Shown here: piece after piece, positions 7,145 through 16,365 of the stretch
How the letters are laid out: the number at the start of each line of letters is the position of its first letter
Position numbering within the stretch: the first letter of the stretch is position 1
Source of the DNA: Methylobacterium sp. NMS14P
GTDB taxonomy: Bacteria; Pseudomonadota; Alphaproteobacteria; Rhizobiales; Beijerinckiaceae
Direction of reading: 5' to 3'
NCBI RefSeq assembly: GCF_028583545.1
Contig: NZ_CP087106.1
Location: forward strand, 5,997,001 to 6,061,000
DNA length: 64,000 nucleotides
The notes under the pieces: generated by a model
Database searches by the model: none
Seen by the model: only the letters and a program-made list of their open reading frames with translations
What the model was told of the DNA's origin: nothing
Program-made: the position numbers and the translations under genes

Positions 7145-8515
7145 ATGAACGAGATCGCCCCCTTCGACACGCGCGTCGATCCGTCCGTGTTGGCCGCACG
7201 CCTGTCCGACGAACGGGCGCCCGACATCGTCGAGGCCCTGAACGACGAGGCCCCCGAGGTCGCCGCCGCCATCCTGCTCGGCCTGCCGATGGAGCGGGCG
7301 ATCGAGGTTCTGGACCAGCCGGAACTCGACTGCGCCGCCGACATCATCGAGATGCTGCCGCGGGACCGGGTCGCGGGCTACCTGTCGGGCATGTCGGCCG
7401 ACCGGGTCACGGACGTGTTCCGCGAGATCGAGGAGCCCGGCCGCTCCGACCTGCGCGCCCGCTTGGACGCCGAGACCCGCGGCGCCGTCGACCGGCTCTC
7501 GGCCTACGGCGAGGAGACCGTGGGCTCGCTGATGACCACCGAGTTCGTCACCGTGCCGGGCACCTGGACGGTGGGCCAGACGCTGGAGCACATCCGCCAC
7601 GTCGAGAAGACCCGCGAGACGATCTACGCGATCTTCGTGCTCGACCCGCGCACCCGCGCGCTCACGAAGGCGGTGCCGCTGCGGCGCCTGATCTCGGGGG
7701 ATCCGAGCGACAACGTGCTCAGCGTCGCGCCGGGACGCCGGCCCCTCGCGGTCTCGCCGACGGCCAGCCGCGAGGAGGCGGCCCGGCTGATCTCCAAGTA
7801 CGACCTGCTGGCGCTGCCGGTGGTCGACGCGGTCGGCCACGTGATCGGCATCGTCACCGTCGACGACATGATCGACGCGATGATCGAGAAGCAGACGCAG
7901 GACGTGCAGCGCTTCGGCGGCATGGAGGCGCTGCCCGAGCCCTACATGGATATCGGCTTCTTCACGATGATCCGGAAGCGGGCCGGCTGGCTGTGCGCGC
8001 TGTTCCTGTCGGAGATGCTCACCGCCTCGGCCATGCAGGGCTTCGAGGGCGAGCTGGAGAAGGCGATCGTCCTGACCCTGTTCATCCCGCTCATCATGAG
8101 CTCCGGCGGCAATTCCGGCTCGCAGGCGACGTCGCTGCTGATCCGGGCGCTGGCCCTGCACCAGATCCGCCTGCGCGACTGGTGGCGGGTGGCGTTGCGC
8201 GAGTTGCCGACCGGGGTCTTCCTCGGCGCGATCCTCGGCGTGATCGCGGTGATCCGGATCGTCGCGTGGCAGAAGCTGGGCCTCTACGATTACGGCGAGC
8301 ACTGGCCGCTGGTCGCCGCCACGGTCGGCGCGGCGCTCGTCGGGATCGTGACCTTCGGATCGCTCGCAGGCTCGATGCTGCCGTTCCTGCTCCAGCGGAT
8401 CGGCTTCGATCCGGCCACCGCCTCGGCGCCCTTCGTGGCGACGCTGGTCGATGTCACCGGCCTCGTCATCTACTTCTCGGTGGCGCTGCTGATCCTGCGC
8501 GGGACGCTGCTGTAG
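7145..8515 (+). CDS. mgtE: Magnesium channel MgtE
   Basis: A 456-residue MgtE family Mg2+ transporter. An N-terminal helical domain of about 115 residues (LNDEAPEVAAAIL...EMLPRDRVAGYLSGM) is followed by two CBS domains (about 125-255) and five C-terminal membrane helices including IPLIMSSGGNSGSQATSLLIRAL, the conserved pore segment. MgtE closes when its cytosolic domains bind Mg2+. ATG 7145 is chosen since family members begin with this type of N-terminus; ATG 7103 adds 14 residues. Convergent with the acyl-CoA synthetase. Confidence 0.93.
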   Translation: MNEIAPFDTRVDPSVLAARLSDERAPDIVEALNDEAPEVAAAILLGLPMERAIEVLDQPELDCAADIIEMLPRDRVAGYLSGMSADRVTDVFREIEEPGRSDLRARLDAETRGAVDRLSAYGEETVGSLMTTEFVTVPGTWTVGQTLEHIRHVEKTRETIYAIFVLDPRTRALTKAVPLRRLISGDPSDNVLSVAPGRRPLAVSPTASREEAARLISKYDLLALPVVDAVGHVIGIVTVDDMIDAMIEKQTQDVQRFGGMEALPEPYMDIGFFTMIRKRAGWLCALFLSEMLTASAMQGFEGELEKAIVLTLFIPLIMSSGGNSGSQATSLLIRALALHQIRLRDWWRVALRELPTGVFLGAILGVIAVIRIVAWQKLGLYDYGEHWPLVAATVGAALVGIVTFGSLAGSMLPFLLQRIGFDPATASAPFVATLVDVTGLVIYFSVALLILRGTLL

Positions 8516-8530
8516 GAAGGCCTCCGCGCA

Positions 8531-10072
8531 TCATCTCGTGACCGCCTCGGCCAGCCGCTTCCTCTGGACCTTGCCGTTCGCCGTGCGCGGCAGGGCATCG
8601 AGGAAGCGGATCTCGCGCGGGCGCTTGTAGGCGGCGAGCCGCTCGGCGCACCACGCGAGCAGGGCCTCCCCGTCGGGCTCTGCGTTCGGCTGCAGCACCA
8701 CGAATCCGCAGATGACCGAGACGTCCGCCCGCACCGGCAGCTCGGCGACGCCCACCTCCGCCACGGACGGGTGGGTCGACAGCACCGCCTCGACCTCGTT
8801 CGGTGAGACCCGGTAGCCCATCGCCTTCATCAGGTCGTTGTTGCGGCCCTCGAACCAGAGGTAGCCGTCGGCGTCGAGGCGGGCGAGGTCGCCGCCGACG
8901 AACCAGTCGCCGCGCATCACCTCGGCCTCTTCCTCCGGCCGGTTCCAGTAGCCGAGCATCAGCGCCGGCTCGGTCCGGTGGACGGCGAGGAGCCCGCTCT
9001 CGCCGGCCGGGAGCGGCACGGGCTCGCCCGCCACGGGCAGGATCGCCACGCGCCGGCCGGGCTGCGGCTTGCCGGGCGAGCCGGGGCGCACCGCGATGGT
9101 CGGGCCGCTGGAGATGTAGGTCGAGATCTCGCTCATCCCGAGCGCCTCGTAGAGGGGCTTGCCGGTGGCCCGGCGCCAGGCCTCCAGCAGCTCCACCGCG
9201 AGGGGCTCGCCGGCCGTGCAGCCGTGGCGCAGGCTCGACAGGTCGTGGGCGCCGAGATCGCCGTACTTGAGGATCTGGCGGTAGAGCGTCGGGACGGCGG
9301 CGAACAGGGTCGCGCCGTACGCGGCGATCAGGCGCGGCCAGACCCCGGGATCGCGCGGGCCGTTGTAGAGCACCGCGGTCGCGCCGACCGACCAGGGGTC
9401 GCTCAGGCCGACGCCCAGCGTGTAGGTCCAGTTCATGGTGCCGGCGTGGAGCATCACGTCGGATTCGGTGAGCCCCAGCCAGTGGTCGAGCATCGGCCGG
9501 CGGCCGTAGGCGGCGCGGTGGGCGTGCAGCACGCCCTTGGGCCGGCTCGTCGTGCCGGAGGTGTAGATCAGCATCGCCGGGTCGTCGGCGGCGGTGTCGG
9601 CGTAGTCGGGCAGGGGGGGACCCGCCTTCAGGGCGGAGACCGCGCCGGCGTCGAGCAGGAGGCGCCCGCCCAGGGCCTCGGGCGCGACCGTGCAGCCGCT
9701 CCCGATCACCACCGCGGCGGCCCCGGAATTCTCCATCAGGAAGGCGGCCTCGCCCTCCGTGAGCTGCGGCGAGGAGGGCAGCGCCACGAGACCGGCCGCC
9801 AGTGCGCCGAAGTAGACGAGGACGTAGTCGGCCTCGTTGCCCATGCGGATCATCACCCGGTCGCCGGGCCTCAGGCCGAGGCCGAGGAGGCCCGCCGCGA
9901 TGCCGCGCACCGCCCGCTCGACCGCGCCGAAGCTGAGGCGGTCCGCGGTGCCGTCGCCGACCATCACCAGGGCAGTCTTGTCGGGGCGCAGGCGCGCGTT
10001 CTCGGCGAGGCAGTACCGCGCCGCGTTGAAGCGGGCCGGCGGACGGCGATCATCGTGCTGGCTGTCGGACAC
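8531..10072 (-). CDS. AMP-dependent acyl-CoA synthetase/ligase
   Basis: A 513-residue ANL-superfamily enzyme that activates a carboxylic acid with ATP and CoA. Motifs in order: YTSGTTSRPKG (A3), the ALGMSEIS core, GDLARLDADGYLWFEGRNNDLMK (A8 hinge) and the catalytic lysine in PRTANGKVQRKRL near the C-terminus. It looks most like benzoate/medium-chain acyl-CoA ligases. GTG 10072 is preferred because GGGGAG lies about 7 nt upstream; a TTG at 10132 would add 20 residues rich in Pro and Gly. The acid substrate is not determined. Confidence 0.9.
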   Translation of the reverse strand: MSDSQHDDRRPPARFNAARYCLAENARLRPDKTALVMVGDGTADRLSFGAVERAVRGIAAGLLGLGLRPGDRVMIRMGNEADYVLVYFGALAAGLVALPSSPQLTEGEAAFLMENSGAAAVVIGSGCTVAPEALGGRLLLDAGAVSALKAGPPLPDYADTAADDPAMLIYTSGTTSRPKGVLHAHRAAYGRRPMLDHWLGLTESDVMLHAGTMNWTYTLGVGLSDPWSVGATAVLYNGPRDPGVWPRLIAAYGATLFAAVPTLYRQILKYGDLGAHDLSSLRHGCTAGEPLAVELLEAWRRATGKPLYEALGMSEISTYISSGPTIAVRPGSPGKPQPGRRVAILPVAGEPVPLPAGESGLLAVHRTEPALMLGYWNRPEEEAEVMRGDWFVGGDLARLDADGYLWFEGRNNDLMKAMGYRVSPNEVEAVLSTHPSVAEVGVAELPVRADVSVICGFVVLQPNAEPDGEALLAWCAERLAAYKRPREIRFLDALPRTANGKVQRKRLAEAVTR

Positions 10073-10181
10073 CGGGCGCTCCCCGCGGGCGGGCTTTTCG
10101 CCGGGTGTCCCGCCTGGGGGCGCCTGCGTCAACTGGGGCCGTCACCCCACCGGCGAGCGCCGCCCCCGGGCAATCCGGCCC

Positions 10182-12404
10182 TCACGTCCGCCGCTGCGCC
10201 TGGCCCTCCTGCTCCTCGAAGCCCTTGAGCATCTTGTCGAGGGTCATCGGGTAGTCGCGGACCCGGATCCCGGTGGCGTTGTAGATCGCGTTGGCGAGCG
10301 AGGCGCCGGCGCCGCAGATGCCGAGCTCGCCGAGGCCCTTGCTCTTCAGCGGGTTCGCCTTGTCGTCGAGCTCCGGCAGGAACACCGCGTCGATCTCCGG
10401 GAGGTCGGCGTGGACCGGCACGTGGTACTCGGCCATGTCGTGGTTGACGAAGTAGCTGTAGCGCGGATCGACCACCGCATCCTCCATCAGCGCCGCGCCG
10501 ACGCCGAAGGTCATGCCGCCGATCGCCTGGCTGCGCGCGGTCTTGGCGTTGAGGATGCGCCCGCCGGTGAACACGCCGAGCATTCGCCGCAGGCGGATCT
10601 CGCCGGTGTCGACGTCCACGCCGACCTCGGCGAAGTGCGCCCCGTACGAGTACTGCGAGAATTTCTGCTTCATCTCGCCGGGCTTGATCTCGCCGGAGGC
10701 CTCCAGCCCGGACTTGGCGAGGTCGATTAGAGATTCGGTGCGGTTGCCGGACGTGACCGCGCCGTCGCGGAACGCGGCGCCGTCCGGGTTCAGGTCGCCG
10801 GCCTTGAGCAGGGCCTGCCGGAGGTTGTCGCAGGCGACGTAGAGCGCCGAGCCCGCCGAGCCGGCGCCGAAGGATCCCCCCGAGCCGGCCGCGAACGGGA
10901 AGTCGGTGTCGCCCATCTCCACCCGCACGCGCTCGGGCGGCAGCCCCAGCATCTCGCCGGCGATCTGGGTCAGGATCGTGTAGGTGCCGGTGCCGGGATC
11001 GGTCATCGCCATCCGAACCACCAGCACGCCGTCCGGCCCGAGGCGGACCTTCGCGGCCGACGGCATCAGCGGGTTGAGGCGCGCGGCGGCCGACATGCCC
11101 ATGCCGACGAGCCAGTTGCCCTCGCGCCGGGAGCCCGCGGCCTGCCGCTTGTCCCAGCCGAACAGGCGCGCGCCCTCGCGCATGCAGGGCACCAGCTTGC
11201 GGGTCGAGAACGGGACCTTCTTCTCGGGATCCTCGGCCGGCTCGTTGCGCACTCGGAGCTCGATCGGGTCGATCTTCAGCTGCTCGGCGAGCTCGTCCAT
11301 GGCGCACTCGAAGGCGAGCTGGCCCACGGCCTCGCCGGGCGCGCGCATCGCCGAGGCGATCGGCATGTTGAGGTTGACTAGCCGATGGCGCGTCACGCGG
11401 TTCTGCGCGGCGTACAGCGACCGGGTGACGTTGGCCGAGGTCTCGAAGAACCCGTCGCCCTCGGCGGTGTCGGACCACGATTCGTGGCTGATCGCCGAGA
11501 GACGGCCGTCCCGGTCGGCGCCGAGGCGGATCCGCTGGATCGTGTCGGTCCGGTGGGTCGCGACGTGGAACTCCTGCTGCCGGGTGAGCGCGACCTTCAC
11601 GGGGCGCTGGATCACCTTCGAGGCCAGGATCGCGAGCGTCGCCTCCGGCTGGACCTGCAGCTTCGCGCCGAAGCCGCCGCCGATATAGGGGCTGACGATC
11701 CGCACCTTCTCGGGGGGCAGCTTGAGCACCGAGCCGAGGGATTTCTGGCCCCGGTTCGGCATCTGGTTGGCCGTGTAGAGCACGACCCCGTCGCCGTCCC
11801 AGAACGCGATAGTGGCGTGCGGCTCCATCTGCGCGTGGATCTGGTTCGGCGTGACGTACTCCACGTCGAGCTTCACCGGCGCCGTCGCGAAGGCGGCGTC
11901 GAAGTCGCCAAGCTTGGAATCGGGCGGCGAGTTGACCGGCTTCGGCTCGTAGGCCGCCGCCAGGCTGTCCTTGAGCAGTCCCTTGGGCTTGGCCGCGTCG
12001 TACCGGACCTTGACCAGCATCGCGGCGGCGCGGGCCTGCTCGAAGGTCTCGGCGACCACGAAGGCGACCGGCTGCCCGTAGAACCTGACCTCGGTTCCCT
12101 GGAGCTGCGGCCAGACCTGCTCCTTCTTCTCGCCCTGCTCGGGCACGTTCTCGTGGGTCATCACCAGGATCGCGCCGGGCGCCTTGCGGGCGGCTTCCGC
12201 GTCGATCGACCGGATCGTGCCGGAAGCGATCGCCGCCGGCACGATGAAGCCGTAGGCGGGGTTCTCGAGGGCCCGGGTCTCGTACGCGTAGGGCGCGTGG
12301 CCCGTGACCTTGAGCTTGCCTTCGACCCGGTTCAGCGGCTTGCCGACGAGCCCGTCGGGCCGGTCGTCGAGGGGCGTCCGGCCGATCGGCTGGTTCATCT
12401 CCAT
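10182..12404 (-). CDS. paoC: Molybdenum aldehyde oxidoreductase large subunit, PaoC-like
   Basis: A 740-residue xanthine dehydrogenase-family subunit that binds the molybdopterin cytosine dinucleotide cofactor. It has the N-terminal aldehyde oxidase a/b hammerhead domain, the MPT region with GGGFGAKLQVQPE and SGGSFGAGSAGS, and the catalytic glutamate Glu693 in KGLGELGICGAGA. The size and Glu position match E. coli PaoC. It is the third gene of a paoA-paoB-paoC operon. The complex would oxidise aromatic or other aldehydes to acids, probably in the periplasm since PaoA has a Tat signal. Confidence 0.92.
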   Translation of the reverse strand: MEMNQPIGRTPLDDRPDGLVGKPLNRVEGKLKVTGHAPYAYETRALENPAYGFIVPAAIASGTIRSIDAEAARKAPGAILVMTHENVPEQGEKKEQVWPQLQGTEVRFYGQPVAFVVAETFEQARAAAMLVKVRYDAAKPKGLLKDSLAAAYEPKPVNSPPDSKLGDFDAAFATAPVKLDVEYVTPNQIHAQMEPHATIAFWDGDGVVLYTANQMPNRGQKSLGSVLKLPPEKVRIVSPYIGGGFGAKLQVQPEATLAILASKVIQRPVKVALTRQQEFHVATHRTDTIQRIRLGADRDGRLSAISHESWSDTAEGDGFFETSANVTRSLYAAQNRVTRHRLVNLNMPIASAMRAPGEAVGQLAFECAMDELAEQLKIDPIELRVRNEPAEDPEKKVPFSTRKLVPCMREGARLFGWDKRQAAGSRREGNWLVGMGMSAAARLNPLMPSAAKVRLGPDGVLVVRMAMTDPGTGTYTILTQIAGEMLGLPPERVRVEMGDTDFPFAAGSGGSFGAGSAGSALYVACDNLRQALLKAGDLNPDGAAFRDGAVTSGNRTESLIDLAKSGLEASGEIKPGEMKQKFSQYSYGAHFAEVGVDVDTGEIRLRRMLGVFTGGRILNAKTARSQAIGGMTFGVGAALMEDAVVDPRYSYFVNHDMAEYHVPVHADLPEIDAVFLPELDDKANPLKSKGLGELGICGAGASLANAIYNATGIRVRDYPMTLDKMLKGFEEQEGQAQRRT

Positions 12405-12425
12405 GGGAACGGTCCTTGCCGGGAT

Positions 12426-13400
12426 CTAAGCGCGGGTCGCCTGCGCCACGACGGCCCGGAGGGTCCGGCGCGTCAGCGGGATCTTGAAGTCGTTGCTGCC
12501 GTAGCCGCGGGCGCCCCTGAGCACCGCGTCGGCGGCGGCGTCCGCGGAACCGGTCTGCACCAGTGCCGTCTCGGCCTCGGCCACCCGCCAGGGCTTGTGC
12601 GCCAGCCCGCCGAAGGCGAGCCGCGCGGTCTGAGGCTTGCCGCCCTCGGCACCCGCGATCACGGCGGCCACCGACACGGTCGCGAAGGCGTAGGACGCCC
12701 GGTCGCGGACCTTGCGGTAGATGTGCGTGCCGGCCACCGGCTTGGGCAGCGTGACGGCCGTGATGATCTCGCCCTTGCGCAGCTCGGTCTCGACCTGCGG
12801 CGTGTCGCCCGGCAGCCGGTGGAAGTCGGCGATCGGGATGCGGCGCGCCTGCCCGTCGGGGTTCACGGTCTCCACCGTCGCGTCGAGGACCCGCATGGCG
12901 ACGTTCATGTCGGACGGGTTGGTGGCGATGCAGGCCTCGCTCGCCCCGACCACCGCCATGATCCGGTTGAAGCCGCCGATCGCCGAGCAGCCGGAGCCGG
13001 GCTCGCGCTTATTGCAGGGCATAGCGGTGTCGTAGAAATAGTAGCAGCGCGTCCGCTGGAGCAGGTTGCCGGCCGTGGTCGCCTTGTTGCGCAGCTGCCC
13101 CGACGCGCCGGCCAGCAGCGCCTTCGCCAGCACGGCGTAGTCCTTCCGCACCCGCGGGTCGGCGGCGAGATCGGCGTTGCGCACCAGTGCGCCGACGCGC
13201 AGGCCGCCGTCCTGCGTCGCCTCGACCTTGTCGAGGGGCAGCCGGTTGACGTCGATCAGCGTCGCCGGGGTCTCGATCTGGAGCTTCATCAGGTCGAGAA
13301 GGTTGGTGCCGCCGGCGATGAATTTGGCGTTCGGCCGCTCGGCCGCGAGCTTCGCGGCGTCCTGAACCGTCGCCGGACGCTCGTACGTGAAAGCCTTCAT
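12426..13400 (-). CDS. paoB: Aldehyde oxidoreductase FAD subunit, PaoB-like
   Basis: A 324-residue FAD-binding subunit of the CO dehydrogenase flavoprotein fold. The FAD motifs [12 protein letters not shown] (about 28-39) and TTAGNLLQ are present. A cysteine-rich insert, with Cys119, Cys129 and Cys138 in [13 protein letters not shown] and PGSGCS, is the extra [4Fe-4S]-binding segment of PaoB, absent from xanthine oxidases. It passes electrons from the Mo site and 2Fe-2S clusters to its acceptor. It is 21 bp before paoC and just after paoA. Confidence 0.92.
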   Translation of the reverse strand: MKAFTYERPATVQDAAKLAAERPNAKFIAGGTNLLDLMKLQIETPATLIDVNRLPLDKVEATQDGGLRVGALVRNADLAADPRVRKDYAVLAKALLAGASGQLRNKATTAGNLLQRTRCYYFYDTAMPCNKREPGSGCSAIGGFNRIMAVVGASEACIATNPSDMNVAMRVLDATVETVNPDGQARRIPIADFHRLPGDTPQVETELRKGEIITAVTLPKPVAGTHIYRKVRDRASYAFATVSVAAVIAGAEGGKPQTARLAFGGLAHKPWRVAEAETALVQTGSADAAADAVLRGARGYGSNDFKIPLTRRTLRAVVAQATRA

Positions 13401-13410
13401 GTCCGCCCCC

Positions 13411-14067
13411 TCAGAGGTTGCTGGCGGCGGTGTCGCGGATCGCCGCGACGATATTCGGGTAGGCGCTGCAGCGGCAGATGTTGCCGCTCATCCGCTCGCG
13501 GATCTCGGCGTCGCTGAGCGTCGGAGCCGCGGCGACGTCCTCGGTGACGTGGCTGGGCCAGCCGGCTCTGGCCTCGCTCAGCATGCCGACCGATGAGCAG
13601 ATCTGGCCCGGCGTGCAGTAGCCGCACTGGAAGCCGTCATGCTCCAGGAACGCCGCCTGCATCGGATGGAGTTTGTCCCCATCCGCCAAGCCCTCGATCG
13701 TGGTGATCGGGTCACCCTCGTGCATCGCCGCGAGCGTCAGGCAGGAATTGATGCGCCGGCCGTCGACCAGCACCGTGCAGGCGCCGCACTGGCCGTGGTC
13801 GCAACCCTTCTTGGTGCCGGTGAGCGCCAAGTGCTCGCGCAGGGCATCGAGGAGCGTCGTGCGGGTGTCGAGGACGAGGTCGTGCGGCTGGCCATTGATG
13901 GTGAGGCGCACCGGCATGGTCTGCGGAGCCGGATCGCCCGGCGCCCCCGCCGCCACTGCGGGCACGGGCCGGAACCCGAGGGCGCCGAGGGCGCCGGCCA
14001 CGGCGCAGCCCTCCACCACGGCTCGCCGCGTCAGCGCGAGCGGCTTCGTCGGAGTCGCGTCAGTCAT
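13411..14067 (-). CDS. paoA: Aldehyde oxidoreductase 2Fe-2S subunit with Tat signal, PaoA-like
   Basis: A 218-residue iron-sulfur subunit. A twin-arginine signal (LTRRAVVEG, Arg14-Arg15, then a hydrophobic stretch) shows Tat export of the folded complex. The plant-type 2Fe-2S domain has Cys89, 94, 97 and 109, and the second 2Fe-2S cluster uses Cys148, 151, 198 and 200. It is the first gene of the operon. GTG 14088 would add seven residues before the Tat motif; ATG 14067 keeps the usual n-region length. No PaoD/XdhC-type maturation gene is adjacent. Confidence 0.92.
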   Translation of the reverse strand: MTDATPTKPLALTRRAVVEGCAVAGALGALGFRPVPAVAAGAPGDPAPQTMPVRLTINGQPHDLVLDTRTTLLDALREHLALTGTKKGCDHGQCGACTVLVDGRRINSCLTLAAMHEGDPITTIEGLADGDKLHPMQAAFLEHDGFQCGYCTPGQICSSVGMLSEARAGWPSHVTEDVAAAPTLSDAEIRERMSGNICRCSAYPNIVAAIRDTAASNL

Positions 14068-14225
14068 GCTGCCATCCCGCCCGTGCACCGCGCGTGGGAC
14101 GCCGCGCAGCTTGGAATCTGGTGCGCCAACGTGCGGTCGGCTGGATTAGATCCGGTCCAGACTGCGCCCGTTCAGCGCGGCTCCGCCGCTACGGGCGCTG
14201 GACCCATGTCGTGACCCGATCGCTC
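14068..14225. other. Upstream region of the pao operon
   Basis: This is the promoter side of paoA on the minus strand. I see no clear sigma-70 promoter or operator. It leads into the palindromic repeat copy at 14226-14317, and together they fill the 318-bp gap between paoA and the aldo/keto reductase gene. Confidence 0.4.
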
Positions 14226-14317
14226 CGTCTTCGCGAGCGTAGCGAAGCGATCCAGGGCGCCGAGGCATCGGTGACCGTGGCGCCCACTGGGTTGCTTCGC
14301 TGCGCTCGCAAGGACGG
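14226..14317. repeat. Dispersed palindromic repeat, copy A
   Basis: A REP-like element of about 90 bp whose ends are inverted repeats: the left part CTTCGCGAGCGTAGCGAAGC is mirrored by GCTTCGCTGCGCTCGCAAG on the right, with CCAG/CTGG inside. Related copies lie at 58250-58339 and 61862-61952. This copy has its own central stem, GGCGCC...GGCGCC. Confidence 0.8.
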
Positions 14318-14385
14318 GACGCCTTGGAACGCGTCCCGCTGCGAGCGTTTGGGTTGATCGGACAACGACACCGGAGTCTTGCCTC

Positions 14386-15210
14386 ATGGCTATCCCGACC
14401 CTGCCGCTCAACGACGGCCGCCGCATCCCGCAGATCGGCTACGGCTGCTGGCAGCTCTCGGACGCGCAGGCTCCGGACCTCGTCGGACAGGCCCTTCGCG
14501 CCGGTTATCGGCTGATCGACACGGCTGCCGCGTACGGCAACGAGACGGGCGTCGGGCGCGGCATCCGGGACGCCGAGGTCCCCCGCGAGGACATCTTCCT
14601 CACCACGAAGCTCTGGAACGACCGCCAGGGCCGAGACGAGGCCCGGCGCGCCTTCGACGAGAGCCTGCGGCACCTCGGTCTTCCGTATGTCGACCTGTAC
14701 CTGATCCACTGGCCGTGCCCGCAGCGACACCTGTTCGTCGAGACCTGGAAGACGCTGATCGAGCTTCGGAAGGAGGGCCGCACGAAGTCCATCGGCGTGT
14801 CGAACTTCACGCCCGAGCACCTCGCCACGCTGATCGGCGAGACCGGCGTCGCCCCGGCCGTCAATCAGATCGAGCTGCACCCCTATTTCCAGCGCGAAGA
14901 GCCGCGCGCCCAGGATGCCCGTCACGGAATCGTGACCGAGTCGTGGAGCCCGCTGGGCCGGGGCAAGGAGCTGAACGACCCGATCATTCTCGCGATCGCG
15001 AAGGCGCACGGGAAGACGCCCGCCCAGGTGGTGCTGCGCTGGCAGTTGCAGATCGGCTGCGTGGCGATCCCCAAGACCGCCACGCCGCGGCGCATCACCG
15101 AGAACCTCGCGCTGTTCGACTTCGAGCTCGGCGCCGACGAGATGGCGCAGATCGCCGGTCTCGACAGGCCAGACGGCCGCATCGGACCTGACCCGGCAAC
15201 CTTCTGCTGA
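14386..15210 (+). CDS. Aldo/keto reductase
   Basis: A 274-residue NADPH-dependent (alpha/beta)8-barrel reductase of the 2,5-diketo-D-gluconate reductase type (AKR5-like). The catalytic tetrad Asp45, Tyr50, Lys75 and His108 is complete, and the C-terminal NADPH-binding IPKTATPRRITEN segment is present. It reduces aldehydes or ketones in the cytoplasm. The ATG is preceded by a weak SD. It stands alone between the pao operon (divergent) and the nad operon. Confidence 0.9.
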   Translation: MAIPTLPLNDGRRIPQIGYGCWQLSDAQAPDLVGQALRAGYRLIDTAAAYGNETGVGRGIRDAEVPREDIFLTTKLWNDRQGRDEARRAFDESLRHLGLPYVDLYLIHWPCPQRHLFVETWKTLIELRKEGRTKSIGVSNFTPEHLATLIGETGVAPAVNQIELHPYFQREEPRAQDARHGIVTESWSPLGRGKELNDPIILAIAKAHGKTPAQVVLRWQLQIGCVAIPKTATPRRITENLALFDFELGADEMAQIAGLDRPDGRIGPDPATFC

Positions 15211-15258
15211 GCACTCCGGCGTTCGGCGGCGCAGCGTAACATCGCACCGCAAAAGATT

Positions 15259-15277
15259 TATGCTCACAGCTAGCATA
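15259..15277. promoter_or_regulatory. Upstream operator half of nadA control region
   Basis: An imperfect palindrome, ATGCTCA-CAG-CTAGCAT (15260-15276) with a flanking T/A pair. It aligns with the perfect site at 15319-15335 at 12 of the 14 arm positions and has the same 3-bp spacer. It lies directly upstream of the -35 box candidate. Confidence 0.6.
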
Positions 15278-15279
15278 TC

Positions 15280-15308
15280 TGGACAGGCGCGCGCGGCCCC
15301 CATAAGTT
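15280..15308 (+). promoter_or_regulatory. Candidate nadABC promoter
   Basis: TGGACA (15280-15285) and TAAGTT (15303-15308) are 17 bp apart, between the two operator copies. The -35 box differs from consensus by one base; the -10 box is weak. Confidence 0.4.
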
Positions 15309-15318
15309 AGACGGCACA

Positions 15319-15335
15319 ATGCTCAAACTGAGCAT
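15319..15335. promoter_or_regulatory. Perfect palindromic operator before nadA
   Basis: ATGCTCA-AAC-TGAGCAT is a perfect 7-bp inverted repeat that would overlap the start of the transcript, just before the nadA SD (GGAGGA). A regulator such as NadQ is known to control nadABC in related Alphaproteobacteria; whether this is its site is inference, and no regulator gene is nearby. Confidence 0.7.
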
Positions 15336-15348
15336 AATGGAGGACGCC

Positions 15349-16365
15349 ATGGCGGCGACCGTTGCACCCGTCTCCCGCACGACGATCCCGGGCCTGCCCC
15401 TCCCGGATCTCTACGCCCGCGTCAGCCGGCACGTTCCCGCGATCGAGTGGCCGGCGCTCGCCCCCGACATCGAGGCGATCCTGCGCCTGAAGCGGGAGCG
15501 CAACGCCGTAATCCTGGCGCACAACTACCAAGCGCCGGAGATCTTCCACACGGTGGCCGACATCGTGGGCGACAGTCTCGCGCTGGCCCGCGAGGCGGTG
15601 ACCGTCGACGCCGACGTGATCGTGCTGGCGGGCGTCCACTTCATGGCCGAGACGGCCAAGCTCCTGAACCCGAGCAAGACCGTGCTGATCCCGGACATGG
15701 GCGCGGGCTGCTCGCTGGCGGACTCGATCACCGCCGCGGACGTGCGCGGCCTGCGCGCCAAGTACCCGGGCGTGCCGATCGTGACCTACGTGAACACCTC
15801 GGCGGCCGTGAAGGCCGAGTCCGACCTGTGCTGCACCTCCGGCAACGCCGTCGCGGTGGTGAAGTCGCTGAACGCCCCCCGGGTGCTCATGATCCCGGAC
15901 GAGTTCCTCGCGCAGAACGTCCAGGCCGAGATCCCCGAGGTCGAGATCCTGACCTGGGCCGGCCACTGCGAGGTGCACGAGCGCTTCACCCCGGCCGACA
16001 TCCGCGACGTCCGCGACAGCTATCCCGGGGTCACCGTCATCGCGCACCCGGAATGCCCGCCGGACGTGGTGGCCGAGTCGGACTTCTCCGGCTCCACCGC
16101 GATGATGATGGACTTCGTCGTCGAGAAGCGGCCGAAGCAGGTGGTGCTCGTCACCGAGTGCTCCATGGCCGACAACATCGCCGCGCAGAACCCCGACATC
16201 GAGTTCATCAAGCCCTGCAACATGTGCCCGCACATGAAGCGGATGAGCTTGGCGAACATCCGCCGCGCGCTGGAGACGATGACCCACGAGGTCACGGTCG
16301 ATCCGGCGCTGGCCGACCGCGCCCGGGCCGCGGTGGAGCGCATGCTCGAGGTGCGCACGCGATGA
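15349..16365 (+). CDS. nadA: Quinolinate synthase NadA
   Basis: A 338-residue [4Fe-4S] enzyme that condenses iminoaspartate with dihydroxyacetone phosphate to quinolinate, the second step of de novo NAD synthesis. Family motifs are seen in [45 protein letters not shown] and the C-terminal CNMCPHMK; cysteines in GAGCS, TECS/HPEC and CNMC regions include the cluster ligands. ATG 15349 is chosen because GGAGGA lies 6 nt upstream; earlier ATGs at 15319 and 15337 fall inside or next to the operator palindrome. First gene of nadABC. Confidence 0.95.
   Translation: MAATVAPVSRTTIPGLPLPDLYARVSRHVPAIEWPALAPDIEAILRLKRERNAVILAHNYQAPEIFHTVADIVGDSLALAREAVTVDADVIVLAGVHFMAETAKLLNPSKTVLIPDMGAGCSLADSITAADVRGLRAKYPGVPIVTYVNTSAAVKAESDLCCTSGNAVAVVKSLNAPRVLMIPDEFLAQNVQAEIPEVEILTWAGHCEVHERFTPADIRDVRDSYPGVTVIAHPECPPDVVAESDFSGSTAMMMDFVVEKRPKQVVLVTECSMADNIAAQNPDIEFIKPCNMCPHMKRMSLANIRRALETMTHEVTVDPALADRARAAVERMLEVRTR

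Noticed and set aside
11385..13517. 710-codon open frame opposite paoC and paoB
   Set aside because: Antisense shadow; low-complexity Arg/Gly/His/Asp content and no domain, while the minus strand carries full PaoB and PaoC motifs.
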